Shown: positions 23,603-35,372 of the stretch, one piece after another
Layout of the letters: the number at the start of each line of letters is the position of its first letter
Numbering within the stretch: the stretch's first letter is position 1
Assembly: GCA_003184365.1 (NCBI GenBank)
Contig: NKYR01000078.1
Location: 4,167 to 68,166, forward strand
Source: Evernia prunastri
Lineage: Eukaryota; Ascomycota; Lecanoromycetes; Lecanorales; Parmeliaceae
Length of the DNA stretch: 64,000 nt
Reading direction: 5' to 3'
The notes under the pieces: model-generated
What the model saw: only the letters and a program-made list of their open reading frames with translations
Told to the model about the DNA's origin: nothing
Database searches by the model: none
Made by a program: the position numbers and the translations under genes

Positions 23603-25794
23603 TCATCCTTCATGCATCGCGCCATCTTCCATGAATATCTCGGCTTCTGTACCATCAACATCCATCTCATCATGCTCATCTTCAGTGCCTGTCTGATTAT
23701 CTGAGGCTGCGGCGACATTGCCTCCGTGCGAGTGCGTTTCCTCAGCATGGACGTTATCTAAAAAATCACTGAAGATTCTCTCGTTCATCCGCACCGTATG
23801 TGCTTGGAGAATTGCATGTAGTTCAGAGTCCGTGGTATTAGAGAGAGCCACGCGCGCCCCTTCTGAGTCGACAAAATTCTGACCCAGCAACCAAGCTTCG
23901 ATGGACGCTGCGCTGATCTTCCCTCGCTAGGAAGCAACAAGTGGCCAATCCTCCCCTTCAAACCTCGGCCACAGGCCCCCCATCCATCCCGAGTAGCGAG
24001 TGATGTTTCTCGCTATCCTCCTAATAATGCCTCGTTGAGGCATGTATTCCGGCAGACTGTTGAGGAAAGTCAGACGAACATTCTGACCTGTCCGCTCTGC
24101 TATGACAAGCAGAAAATGGCCAATTCACCGACCCATTTCTGCTGCAAAGCCTCCTCCACTTTGGACGAACCCTGGGGTTTAGGAGGCATCTCGCTGGCGT
24201 TAGAACCGCTGAAGGTATTGATTCTCCAGTGCTGCTTGTCCGACCTTTCAGACTGAATTGGGCTTACAGTTGGCTCTGGTACTTGTTCGTCGTAGTCCTC
24301 TGATCCGCAGTTTCCGACCTTCTTAGATAAAGAAACAGGGATAAGAAAACGATCTGGCTCCGTGAGGCATGTAGAGTCACGATTGTAGTCTTCAAAGCGA
24401 GCCCTTTGCTGCAAGATGTCTGATGCCACATTCATCATAAATCCTTGTTGAGCTATACCGCAGGTCAAAGCCGCGATTGCGAGACTGATGCTATCCCCAT
24501 CAGATGCGTTGTTGTCTACCAATCGATGACTAAGTCCTTCACCGTTATCAGTTGGCAGTGTTCGGGATACTGTTATTGGTTCAGTGTCATCGCCGTCTTC
24601 GTTGCTCTCAGATTCGGGCCCGTCGGAGTCAGGCCCGTCGGACCCCTCGATATCGGAATCGGCGGAATCAGGATCATCCAAATCGTCGGAGTCTGACTGA
24701 TTAACGTTCTCTCCATCGCTCCAGTCGTCGTTGACATCCGACTTGACACCGGGAACCTCCTTCGTCTGCCCCCAAATTCGCGGATCCTTCGGCTTTTCGA
24801 GCAACAAAAAGTCACCGGTGTCATCATCTTCTTGAACCACATGATTGGAGAATGCTTTAAAGTATCGCAGTATGTCGGAAGAAGCTTGTGGGTTCAAAGC
24901 TCCTTTGAAATAAGCGTCCATCATGTTGGCCGCCATCAAGACGTCAGGCTGGGCCCTGTGCGCCTTTGGGGGCAGGTGAAAGTCAAATGTCATCACCAAT
25001 CCGTGCATCATCGACAACTCGAAGACGAGTGGAACCCCTGTGCATGCAAATCGCCAAGCGTGGAGTATCGAGAACGCATTGCGTATAGGTGGCATGATAT
25101 TGGCTCTGCCGATTCTCTTCGAGGAGTCGAGTAGAAGCTTGTAATCACAAAGGTCGTTCGACCACTCAGCCAGATAGACCTCTTCTCCAGCCATGATCTC
25201 CTCGAGACGATCTGCGAGCTCTTCCATCGTCATACCTTCGGTTTGGGTGTCCGATGGTTCACCATAAACCTTCCTCAAGGAGCCCCGATTGACCCGGGCT
25301 GCGCCATATGTATATATATTGTGACGTTCTTGGACTGACTTGCCGTGATTGATTGTCGATTTCAAAGTCCACCTTTTACCAGCTACTCGGTTACACCAGC
25401 TCCAACAAATCTCAGTCATTAGCTTAGGAGCCGATCCTACTGCTTGAACGAACTCTGTATCTTCAGTGATCAGTTTTGCGGACCGTTCTTGCCATAATTT
25501 CGGAACTGAAGGTTCTCTGGCTTGATTGGAAATCGGTCAGCAGCCATGTGCTTGTGTACACTTGCCGTCAACTCGCCAACTTCTTCTGTGGTCAAGAACG
25601 CTTGTACGGCTGCATCCCTCGACCTTGAGAACGATGTCCCAGCTCTCTACATCTCATGTTGAGTCGCTGTCGTTCTGCTAGCAGATCAGCTATATTCAAC
25701 ACGTAGTACTCAATAGACTCACCATGATGTTGGCGGCGGACCGTGGAGTTTTGTCTCTTTTACAGCGCAAAACCTTGCCAATACCGTCGCGCAT
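23603..25794 (-). pseudogene. Unrecognised gene with acidic region, interrupted by an in-frame TAG
   Basis: I do not recognise the family. One model starts at ATG 25794 (MRDGIGKVLRCKRDKTPRSA), splices 25723 to 25646 in phase 0 (GTGAGT donor, GATGTAG acceptor) and reads on through AFLTTEEVGELTASVHKHMA. A further intron near 25490 then leads into the long frame ending near 24100, which includes CDYKLLLDSSKRIGRAN, a FDFHLPPKAHRAQPDVLMAA stretch and a strongly acidic Asp/Ser/Glu run (about 24590-24720). Downstream, one frame carries LPEYMPQRGIIRRIARNITR and EDWPLVAS, then TAG (23927-23929), then RGKISAASIEAWLLGQNFVD to a stop at 23603. The sequence on both sides of the TAG is coherent, so I read one protein with a nonsense mutation or an unrecognised short intron. 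The reading frame upstream of ATG 25794 continues into zinc-finger units. Confidence 0.45.
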
Positions 25795-25836
25795 TTTGTG
25801 AGCCGAAACGGCACAAGCGTTACCGTGCTCAACCCA

Positions 25837-26376
25837 TCACGCTTTGTGGATCATCTTACTGCAACCACCGCACTGGCGGTTCGGACACTCCACCTTATGA
25901 GCCTTCCATTCCAGTTTCAGAACACTCTTCCCACAAGAACGACATCTTCTCCGCAGACAAACAGACATGTGTTTCTTTGTATTGTCTTCGTTTTCAGAGA
26001 CAGTGCCATATGCGGACAACAGTATTGCTCCTGTGTGGTTGCGTATATGTATATACAGCGTAGCCTAGACCGCAAAGCCTTCTCCTCAGTCAGGAAAATG
26101 ACACATGTATCTGGGATCGCAATTCTTACCATGATCATCGAATTCAATCTTCAGAAAGCGTCCACGGCACTTTTTGCACTGTCTCCACAGGCAAACTTTC
26201 CGATGGTTTCTTGCATCCTCTTTGCTTGCGGAAACATGGTGGCAGCCTGTACATTGGCGCTCGCCTTGGTGACTTTGCGCATGTCCTTCCACATGCGTTT
26301 GATTTAGGAAATGTTTTCCGCAGTTCGGCCAGGTACAAAAATAACCCAGTGGGCCACCTTTTGCCCTCTTGAACAC
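25837..26376 (-). pseudogene. Cys/His zinc-finger array, broken by in-frame TGA
   Basis: Minus-strand frames show a C2H2-like finger (FCTWPNCGKHF...HVEGHAQSH) followed by a distinctive unit C-x2-C-x11-H-x3-C. CKKCRGRFLKIEFDDHGKNC (near 26130-26190) and CRSCGKSVLKLEWKAHKVEC (near 25875-25935) align residue for residue. A third unit, starting CGGCSKMIHKA and ending WVEHGNAC, aligns over the same 20 positions except that its twelfth codon is TGA (25837-25839). That frame then runs directly into the gene starting at 25794. A stop and an unresolved intron also separate the first and second units. The fingers may bind zinc for protein or nucleic acid contacts. I infer a decayed multi-finger protein; a correct splice model could rescue part of it. 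Confidence 0.5.
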
Positions 26377-26855
26377 TTTGGGTGGATTTCGCTCAGTCCC
26401 CGCCTTTCGATTGTGTTGTACTGGATCTCAACACCAGGGCTAGCTACCTGAAGAGGCATATGTAGACCACTCAGTGCTAAGGACACTCCCATGCTTATGC
26501 AGCATAGACCTGGAGTAGAAATGATGCTATATAGAAGTGGGCGAGCGGGAAAGAATGCTATAACTCTGAAAAGAGACGAAATCGAATAAAGAGCTTAACA
26601 ATGATGGTAGGCTTATATATATAGAGCTCCCATCACGACGCGAATATCCTGGGCAATATTGCCATGCTATGCGGAATGATCATGCAATGCGAAACACCAT
26701 GCTGTGTGAATTCGCGATGCTATGCAAGCGGCCAACCCCCAGTGGCACCGTGGCGAATAGTTCGTTTCGAATGACTTCGGACAATAGCGGCACTGGTATT
26801 CGTTTGGTCCTGTTCGAACGCTGGGAGTGTGTAGTATTTGTGGAGGCAGTTCTTT

Positions 26856-27505
26856 TTATAGTGAAAATTTAAGCCGTGACTCCTTGCCGCAGCGATCATG
26901 AGTGACATAGGCTTCATTCATCTCCTTTTCAGTGAAACAGTGACCACAGGTCTCACAAGTCACTCGGCGGTTGAATTCTTTCGAATCTGTAAGCTTCACT
27001 TGGAACACTAAGTTCTCGTTAGTACAGTTTGATTCACTGTAGAGGTTAGACTCACTGGGTCGCGTCACTTTGTGTTGAGGAAAGTGATTATGAAGGGTTG
27101 ATTGATCTCTTTGTGAAGGCTCCTTATATAGCCTGGGAAGACCATGCCATTTGCCACCATTGGCCACTTGACACACCGTGCGGGGTAGCTACAACACAGG
27201 AGTGCTGCATCATTTCCAACACATTGTGAAGCGCAGCGGTCGTCGGAGGTGCAGTGAACACAGAGTGCATACTTTGGCGCAGTAAGACTGATCGAGTTGT
27301 CTTCTCGGTGGGGTCCACACGGAACAGGCGCTTTCCGACACTTTGGGTGGTTGAAGATGTTCAGCGCGGTATCATGAAGTTTTTTTTCTGGGTCGAGTTG
27401 CTTGACATAGTCCGGTGGCCAAGGGGAATATGTAAGAGAGAGGTCATCTTCTTGAAACATGATTGAGTGAAAGGCTGCAAAAATATCGTGGACGTGGTGA
27501 TGCAT
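26856..27505 (-). CDS. Hypothetical Cys-rich protein, 3 exons
   Basis: No family recognised. A workable model is exons 27505-27177, 27132-27056 and 27007-26856, about 185 residues. The last intron has a GTGAGT donor, a perfect ACTAAC branch site and a TTAG acceptor. The first intron would be only 44 bp. The product starts MHHHVHDIFAAFHSIMF and ends with a zinc-finger-like VTCETCGHCFTEKEM...HDRC. Another finger-like stretch (YQCRYCPKSFETNY) lies further 3' near 26740-26830 in another frame, so the gene may be longer or truncated. It shares strand and Cys/His character with the finger array at 25.8-26.4 kb and may be part of one large decayed gene. Confidence 0.4.
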
Positions 27506-27906
27506 TTTGCGAGGTGTTTGTTTCAAGAGAAGGGAGTGTCAAGGGAAAAATCTATAGAATTCACGACCACTAGCGTCGTAATGGCTGTGACGTGATCACG
27601 GAAGAAAGTGAATGCAGTTGGCATCTTGGTCAACGCGTGCAACAAAGGGTCGAGCTTAATTCACGGAATAAGAGCCCTATCTAGAAGGAACATTGTTCCT
27701 ATGGCGTTTTGGGAGTTTCTGACTTGAAGGGTAAGACAGCACAGGCATTGATTGTACGATATGACGATGCTACTATCTCAAGCAGATGAATCCTTCATGC
27801 TTCTAAGTGATCATGCCTCTCTCCCTCTGTATCCTGACGCCTTCTGCTTCAAGATGCTCGTCCACCCATCCATAATCTCTCGGGGTCTTATTTTCTTCAT
27901 TGGGAA

Positions 27907-28290
27907 TCATTCAATTGTCAGGAGAGAAACCTCAGGGCCGGCGATGTCGCACAAATTCCAGTTCTGGGCCCAAGGACTGACTGCCTGGGACTCAAATCTT
28001 GTTTCATGAGGTATGCTCTTCACAATGCGAATGGAATGCATGCTCTGAAGAGGTCCCATGTATAGTGTTAAGGCAGTCGTTATAGCAAAGCGAAGATACG
28101 CTAGTCCCCGTTCGGCCGCGTGGGTGACAAGAAGACCTGAAGGCATGGCGTTGATCGAGCAGTCGCGGTCGATTAGTGCTTTGATACTCATACTATTCTT
28201 GATGTGTAGGCCGTTACATTTACCTTCGATGAATGGTATCAAAGCCCGATTCTGGCTGTGGGCTAGTAGTGCGGCTTTCATAGAAGTCAT
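27907..28290 (-). CDS. Small hypothetical protein
   Basis: A 127-codon ATG-initiated frame with no recognised motif. It lies 22 bp downstream of the stop of the membrane-protein gene on the same strand and could be part of that gene's 3' UTR. Support is limited to its length, so treat as tentative. Confidence 0.25.
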   Translation of the reverse strand: MTSMKAALLAHSQNRALIPFIEGKCNGLHIKNSMSIKALIDRDCSINAMPSGLLVTHAAERGLAYLRFAITTALTLYMGPLQSMHSIRIVKSIPHETRFESQAVSPWAQNWNLCDIAGPEVSLLTIE

Positions 28291-28312
28291 GAAGCGTACG
28301 AAACGCCGGAGG

Positions 28313-29476
28313 CTATGCCGACTGCCCAGAGTGAGCGGCGTAGTAAACCTGCATCACACCAGTGATGGATTGAATCAGTCCGAAAAGGATAGTCAGGAAT
28401 ACAACCAGAACGGCAACCCAAAATGTATACCACTCCACCCTCCTCCGTCTGTCATGCCACCACTGTCCCAGGTTCTTGGGCTCCGAGGCATCATACGCCA
28501 TTTTGATAGTGATCAATCGCTGGCCCCAGAACTTGTACTTTTCCGGTGAGCGGGCCCAGTGCAGCAGCACGACGTCTCCCGCTCCGTGGTCAATTTTCTC
28601 CACGTACTTCGAGTGCACCTTTTCGAACCAGGTCTTGCAGTCGCGATTTGCCCGGGGGATGATGAGAGCGAGCGTTTGGAGTGTCTCGGTGAGTAGCCGG
28701 TCCGGGAGCGCTTGATCGGGTGACTTGGCTTGGAGAAGGCCGCGTAGAACCTGGACATGATGGTAGACGCTGATGGTGCCGAGGTCTTCGTTCAGTAAGA
28801 GGTGGTCAGCCAAGTGGTCAGTCCAAACGAGCTCGAAGTTTCCGATGCGTTCCAAATTGCAGGCATTTAGGGAAAATGGCCATTGTGACAATTTGGGACC
28901 CCATTCGGAAGCAGGGAAGCACGCGTCGATGAAATCGTCAAGGCTCTGGTCTTCCAGCCACTCCGGGCTCGATCTTCCGGGAGTTACAGTGAAGATGGTA
29001 GAAGATCCGACGTTGATCATTAGCCATAGACGTACAGCTAAGAAGATGGAGTTGGTAGCAGATGTTGGATCGCATGAGGGGTAACGGTGCGCCAACGGCA
29101 GCTGTAGCTGTTCATGAGCTGATCCCCCTGCGACACTTGGCGCAGGTGTCTTTTCGTTGATATCCTGTAGCGGAGGGAAGAAGTCAAGAACGGCAGGGGC
29201 AGAGCGCTTCTCATGGCGGTTCCGCTTCAAGTGTTCCACTAGATGCAAAAAGTCTTGGTAGGTTTGGATGGCAACGGCGCTGTCGCTGAGTCTCCACGCT
29301 TCGCATTCTTCCTTGAAATACTGGAAATAGGCCGCAGAATTATGGCTCTGTTGATTAGACCATAAAGATGCTGTGATATGGTCTTGCAGTCTCTTATCCA
29401 GGACGTCGTCCGGATCATCAGACAAGAGCAACTTGTGGATGTCCGGTTCAGGGCTTGGTGCCGACATGGAGGACAT
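28313..29476 (-). CDS. Hypothetical protein with C-terminal membrane anchor
   Basis: A single uninterrupted frame of 387 residues from ATG 29476. The body is soluble-looking (PSPEPDIHKLLLSDDPDDV... LDDFIDACFPASEWGPKLS). The C-terminus has a basic patch (HDRRRRVEWYTFW) followed by a membrane helix (VAVLVVFLTILFGLIQSITG) and a short tail. This shape, a basic Trp/Tyr-rich linker then a single FWVAVLV-type helix, is one I associate with a widespread but unnamed ascomycete protein group; the function is unknown to me. It is transcribed away from the protease-BAG gene across a shared 510-bp promoter region, which could mean common control. It looks intact. Confidence 0.65.
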   Translation of the reverse strand: MSSMSAPSPEPDIHKLLLSDDPDDVLDKRLQDHITASLWSNQQSHNSAAYFQYFKEECEAWRLSDSAVAIQTYQDFLHLVEHLKRNRHEKRSAPAVLDFFPPLQDINEKTPAPSVAGGSAHEQLQLPLAHRYPSCDPTSATNSIFLAVRLWLMINVGSSTIFTVTPGRSSPEWLEDQSLDDFIDACFPASEWGPKLSQWPFSLNACNLERIGNFELVWTDHLADHLLLNEDLGTISVYHHVQVLRGLLQAKSPDQALPDRLLTETLQTLALIIPRANRDCKTWFEKVHSKYVEKIDHGAGDVVLLHWARSPEKYKFWGQRLITIKMAYDASEPKNLGQWWHDRRRRVEWYTFWVAVLVVFLTILFGLIQSITGVMQVYYAAHSGQSA

Positions 29477-29986
29477 ATTCCTATTAACGATACTTAAAAT
29501 ATCTGCCTATCTTCAGAGTGGACTCTACTTCGCAAATCGATATTCGTCTGATATTATTATCAAGCATTGGTACCAAAGTGCTGGCAAGCACCGAGGCCTC
29601 CAATTTCCCGGGGGGTTGATACGAGTACACCTGGGGCGGCCGGAAGCCGGGTGAATAGGGGGCCGTGATGGCGGGCTGCCTGTCTAGGTACTCATAGCAT
29701 CCTGGCGGCGGCAGATCGTCCCTTCCAGTGCCTTTCTTCAGCCGCAATCCACCCCACATTCTACTCTACTGAATAATTCGGTTACTGTGTTTCCAACCAC
29801 AAGGCGGAGCAACTCTCTCAAGAATGAGATACATTTGCGCCGCTACTTGCCTTGAGGCTGTGGTCATCCAGCCATGACTAGTCCAGACACTCATGCCCAG
29901 ACTGTAGCAGTCGAGCCAACTAAATCGTCTTCCCGCACCTATGTCTCCGACAGGCAGGTCTCTCGGGACAAGCTCTTGAGTTCGAC
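29477..29986. promoter_or_regulatory. Shared intergenic region of a divergent gene pair
   Basis: 510 bp between the ATGs of the membrane-protein gene (minus) and the protease-BAG gene (plus). No gene is inside. No specific operator was recognised, but both promoters must lie here. Confidence 0.45.
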
Positions 29987-32900
29987 ATGGCTTCCGATCT
30001 CGCCTCCATAACTTCCAGCGAATATCAGAAATCAGGCTTCTTCGAAAGGATCCTCGCCATCAAAAATAAAGCACCACTCGTAGTTGGCGAACCCACTGAT
30101 CCAGCATACGAGCACTCTTTCGGCGACCAATTGAGCGACCTTGGTGGTCGGCAGCGCTGGGTTCTGGTTGGATTGGCTCTACAAAAATGGGATCGCGATC
30201 TCAGGGATCGGGTCGGAGAGCTTCTGCGTGAGAATGAAGGGGAAATATATAAAGGCCAGAGTATTCGGGGTACTGCAACGCTACGTTGTTGGATGCTGGG
30301 GCACAACAAAACATGCGCCCAACCTACGGCGGTGATATCTTGCAACCAGCCTACCGTCTTGAAGAGGACGTATCGAGTCGTTTCACAGCACGGAGTCTTG
30401 AAGGCTGCAAAGTTTGCTTTGAAAGCAGTGCTTTTCTGTGACTTGAGACTTCGGATGGATACGAGAGTTTCATTTCTCAGTGGGGAGGACTATACTCGCG
30501 ATGAGAATGGTAAGGTCCGACGAATTGATTATGGTTACCCCATACGTGTCCGTGGACCCAACGCCGAGGACCAGCGCAAGGATGGCACACAAGATCAGAT
30601 GGGGACGGAAGAGAAGGGGCAGAACGAGGAGAAGGAGAAACAGGAGAAGAAAATGGAGGAGGAAGAGAAGCCGGAAGCAGATCAACAAGGGCTGATGCTT
30701 CAGGGGGAGACAATGCTGTCGCAGCCTGACATAGACACCTCAGACGAGGACCACGTACCTATCCGTTTCGGTGCGGAAGAGATATATGTTCCAGAGACGG
30801 GTAGACCCACAACACTCGGAGGCTTTATCATTGTTGATGATGTTTGCTTTGGCCTCACGACCGCACATGCATTCTCTGAAGAGGACGAAGGCTTCGGCGG
30901 ACGAAGCATTTCTGGAAGCATAGCAGAACTTTCACTCTATGACAGTGACTGGGCCAACGAAGATTCTAATGATGACGAGGACGAAAAAAAAGAACTGAAT
31001 CTACCCCACGAACCCCACTACGAGCGACGACTACAGCGAAAGAGGAAAAGCAGGATCGTGGAAGACCAGACCTATTACACCACGGCTTGGAACCCTCTTC
31101 ACATCGCCGCCAAATCCCGACTGTCAAGTACCGAAGGACTCGATTGGGCATTGTGTGAGCTTGGTGAATGGGGCAAATACGCTATTAACGGAGTCTACAT
31201 ACGTCCAGAATTACGAAACCCCGGGATGCCTGAGCATCTTCGGTTCAGAAATATCAAAAGTACTCCCCCACTTGGCAAGATCTTTGTGGCAACGCGCAAA
31301 GGCGCTGTGCCCGGAATCGGTACCGGATCGGATTGCTCTATCAAGCTTGCGCGCGATAATAGATATCGGCGCGTCTGGTCCGTCGAAGTCGAGGAAAGTC
31401 TTTCTTCTGGCGATTCTGGGTCTTGGGTTGTAGACGCTACGACAGGAGATGTATATGGCATGATAGTGGCTGGAAGTACAGCACTTCATGAGGAGTATGT
31501 AATTCCTGCGGTAGAGATTGGCCAAGACATTTGTCGAGTCATGCGAGCGAATACAATTAGACTGCCATCTTACGAGGATGTCATGGCCGCGCACACCGAA
31601 GAAAGATCGGCTAGGCCAAACTTAGCTTTGACTGATGACTCGATGGGTTGGGAATCCGACGATTCGGATGAATCTCTCGATGAAGAAGCACTGACTAAGA
31701 ATGAAGAGGTGAGATCCTTGAGATTATACCAATATTCACGACTATCACTCTGCTGACCGCCTTGTGCTTCCAGCGTTTCCTCCTTTCGGAGGTTCTCAAG
31801 AACTCCTCAGTTGACACCGAATCTCTGGTCAAAGTCATTAAGAGTGCTGGAGTCCGGCCGATGTGGGCTCAAATATCACTGCCAAAAGGTATGAAATATC
31901 CTTCATTATCCACTTTCGAGATTAGTACGCTTTAGCAAGCTGAGGAATGTTCTGTGCCCATGTATTGTTCTAAACCTAATTCAATAATACATAGGTCGAT
32001 CTATGAGACAGGCCCAGAAGGCGCTCGATCGCCTCCTTTCCAGTCGCAGACTTGGAGAGACCGCCACTCAGGATGACAAAGAGGTTACAAGACTAGAGGA
32101 GGTTACAGGACTAGAGGAGCAAGAAGAGCGCCAAGGCAGCGAAGATATTATTTCCGGGAGCGGAGAAACGTATGTAAAGTCCGATGATATCAAGAGCGTC
32201 AACGGTACAAAATTTACATTGCCCGTCGAAAAGCCACCCGAACTTTTGAACTCAAATCCCAAATTCAGGGCAGAATCTTCGAGACGGGCATGGCGGGCGA
32301 AGCGGCAAGCTGAACGTGGTCCCAAACCTTACCGTCGGAAGGCCTGGAGGAAGTCCGGTGAGCTCCCCGAAGCAGACCCCACTCTAGAAGCGCCTGGTGC
32401 AGTCGAACTAGGGTCTCCAAGCTATCAAAGCAAGTTCGAGATAGACTCAGAGGATGAACCAGGCAACGATGAACCCGATATCATACTTGTGAGGCACAAA
32501 GGCTCGTTGTATAAAATGAAGTTTCCTGCCTTCTCGATTGCGGAGGGACTGACACTGGTTGGGCACCTTCGGCAACAAGCAGCAACAGAATTCGAGGTTG
32601 AGGACGCGAGTAGAGTAACATTGATATTTCAGGGCAAGACGCTCAAGATGGATTCCAGAAGCTGCCATGAAGAAGGTCTGAAAATGAGAAGCGAGGTTTT
32701 GTGTGTCGTGAAGAGGACGCCAATTGAGGAAATTGATTTCCTCTCTCACAAATTCCGCACTGAGCTCGTTCCTCAAGGCCGCGAGTTCATCTCTAATACA
32801 CCGGCCGACGCCAAGAAAAGAGATCTTGAGTACAGAAGGTGCACTGAGACGATACTGACGCAAATACTCCTAAAGTCCGATGCGGTTGACACGGAAGGTG

Positions 32901-33121
32901 ACACAGAGGCGAGGCTGAGAAGGAAAGAACTTGTCGTAGAGGTCGAGCGCTTCTTGAATGATCTCGACAAAGCCGCAAAGAGAGATGACCCTTCCGCATG
33001 GCACGCCGACTTTATCGAGCAGAATCAGACACCTGGGACGCGTCGAGCAAGCGCGGGCTTGCCCAGCAGACCGACTCTGACTCCTTCGCGGAGCTCAAGA
33101 CTTCTCAAAGATGATAGTTGA
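29987..33121 (+). CDS. Trypsin-like serine protease fused to UBL and BAG domains, 3 exons
   Basis: Exons 29987-31708, 31774-31888 and 31995-33121 join with agreeing phases into about 987 residues. Residues 1-180 are unrecognised, and a charged low-complexity Lys/Glu stretch follows. From about 260 a chymotrypsin-fold protease is readable: GGFIIVDDVCFGLTTAHAF (His), LDWALCELGEW (Asp) and SLSSGDSGSWVVDATTG (Ser), so the catalytic triad is present. After an acidic linker, exon 2 gives LKNSSVDTESLVKVIKSAG. Exon 3 has a basic linker, a ubiquitin-like domain (IILVRHKGSLYKMKFPAF to MRSEVLCVVK) and a BAG-like helical domain (RRCTETILTQILLKSDAVD to VEVERFLNDLDKA). UBL-BAG proteins are Hsp70 nucleotide-exchange co-chaperones linking to the proteasome. 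A protease joined to one would be a self-contained protein-quality or death effector; that role is inference. The ATG at 29987 is the first in a long open frame. Confidence 0.75.
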
Positions 33122-35372
33122 GATGTTGGCGCTGAGGGAACAAGCGCTGACGAGGCTCGAAATAGTCGAAATTCAGTCCCTGGTCATCGCACTCACCCAC
33201 TCTCCCAATCAGTGCTGTGTATGGGCCTTGATCCTGGGCAGGTTCAGGGTCATCAATTGATCCTTGGAGGCAGTCTCCCTTCCTGGGGAAGTTCGCTTGG
33301 CCGCGGATGAGGATACTCTTATTCGCATCTGTAACAAGCTCATTCCAGACTCTGGGCGAGTTTTGTCTACTATTTGAGACAAAAAGTGGTCCTTGAAGAC
33401 GTCGTCTTGGTAGGGGATCTGTGGTGCGCCTATCGCGATGTCAAGGATGCTAAGGCGCAAAAAGGGTCGCCGCTTATCCTTGTAGAACGGTCTTCAGCAT
33501 CTGAGCTGATCTAGAGGGGAGAAGAGTAGCAGCAGCGGCATGGATGACGCTTCTTCACGTCAATCTGTGTTCTTCTCCTCGTGGCTCACATGTCATGGCA
33601 TCGCTTTTGAGATTCACATGATGACATCTCATTGTCTCCGATCAGGCCATTGCCAATTATTAGAGCAAGCTAAATAGTGACTGGAGTAGGAGCAAGTGTT
33701 CGCTCTTCGTCGTGTGACGCTCAGGCCGTCAATCATTACTCAAGCTCTCTTGGCTACGGAGTCGAAAGGAAGCACGCTACCGCAAACAGTGCCGGGCTTA
33801 AAAGACCACCTCGGAGCTTGCTGAGCGACGGGGGACTCCATTTGGCTGACAAGTCCGACCTCAGACGCGACATAGCGCCCGCTTTTGCAAAGTGGTGACA
33901 TTCAGCAAGATTCTTGTGGGCTTCTCTCCATTTTGAGGCGTTTTAGGAGGAATCACAAAAGAAACCAGATCAGTTTGCTGGGTACTGTTTTGTCTGGCGA
34001 AGGCAACTTCTTCACCATAGGACGCTGGCGCTTGTTAGGTTTTCAGGCTGAAATCTATCTGAATCTCCACGTAATCGTCCTTATACAAGTGCTGTTCATT
34101 TCTTTTCCTTTCAAAGTTTTCCTCATTCTAATTGGTGTCCTCACTATGCTTCACTAGGCTCATTCACATCCCAACGTCCGAATCCCATGCCTAACTTTTC
34201 ATTGTTGACCAGCCGCGATTGGATTTCCCTCCCCCCTCCCACTCATTCACAGCTGCAAGTATTCACTTCAAGGACTCTTCTTCGGCATCGTGGACTATTA
34301 TGATCCCCACGTCCGTCCCGACAGACCTTTTTCTTCTACACACCTCCAGTATCTACCAATTTCCGTCTTAAAGCCAGTCCTCTGACCCACTTTGCAGATT
34401 CACAGGGTTGGGATCACCTCCGCAGACCTCAGTATGCTTCTTACGTCTCTTTGGTTCAGCTCTCTTGCTGAAAATATCAAGGCAGCGAAGGAGGAGCAGT
34501 GACTCGAATACTCCAGTCACTGGTGCATCTTCCTTTGCAGCTTTCTTCACTGAAGGAATTCATCCTGTCCAGGTGGTGAATTTTCTCTCGGCATTGGGGG
34601 CTATATATACCCTCTCCTTTCTACGCTCTCCATCCTTTCTTACACATCTTCTACTACGCCTCCTATAACCACTAAGACCTGTCTAACGACGTTTCACAAC
34701 ATGATGAAGCATGGTACAAATCTCAGCTATGTTGACTTACACTGAGCTACTCTTACATATACATAAAATATTCAAAGCTCTTCACCATCCTATTTCCTGT
34801 CTCCGTTGGTAATTCCAAGTCTGCTGTCTTCTTCGCTTGACACTGGTTGTAAGAGACCGGTGAGATGAGGAACATCGATGCTGAGTGGATGCGGACTGAT
34901 TGAAGTGGCGAAGAGCCGCACATTGCGTTTCTCAGATCCGGTAATACTAATGAATCGAGCGATAGAATCGATGGTAAGCGCATCTCGCGTTCAAGTTGAC
35001 CATCGTCTCCGGCCGGACTCGAGTTACCGTCTGCTGACGAAAGGTTCAACTGCTACGGTGTTGTTTTTGACGGTGGCCTTACCGTTCTCAGATAATTAAA
35101 GAGGTTAGAGCCAAGTGGATCGTGGAGTCATCGCCCACGGTCACCTAGGATACGGGTCCGAGTGTCATGGCATGGGCGACTAAGCCGATGGGCCCACACT
35201 AATCTTCACTCCTTCGAATAAAACTCCCACTTGGTATCGAGAGGTTCACCGAACGGTCGATTCCAGAATTCTAGGGGCTCGCGATCAATGCCCATAGATT
35301 TGAGAGGCGAAGTGTCTCGAAATCGGCGAGCCAAGGCTCGACCCCAAGGACCCTTTCGACACGACTCTGGAC
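33122..35372. other. Intergenic stretch with a TATA-like motif
   Basis: No gene supported. GGGCTATATATACCC near 34600 followed by a CT-rich tract looks like a fungal core promoter, but the first downstream ATG (34701) opens only a ~14-codon frame. It may be the promoter of a lost or very small gene. Confidence 0.35.

Noticed and set aside
34408..34668. 86-codon frame overlapping the TATATATA motif
   Set aside because: The frame spans the presumed core promoter, and its hydrophobic C-terminus comes from CT-rich DNA.
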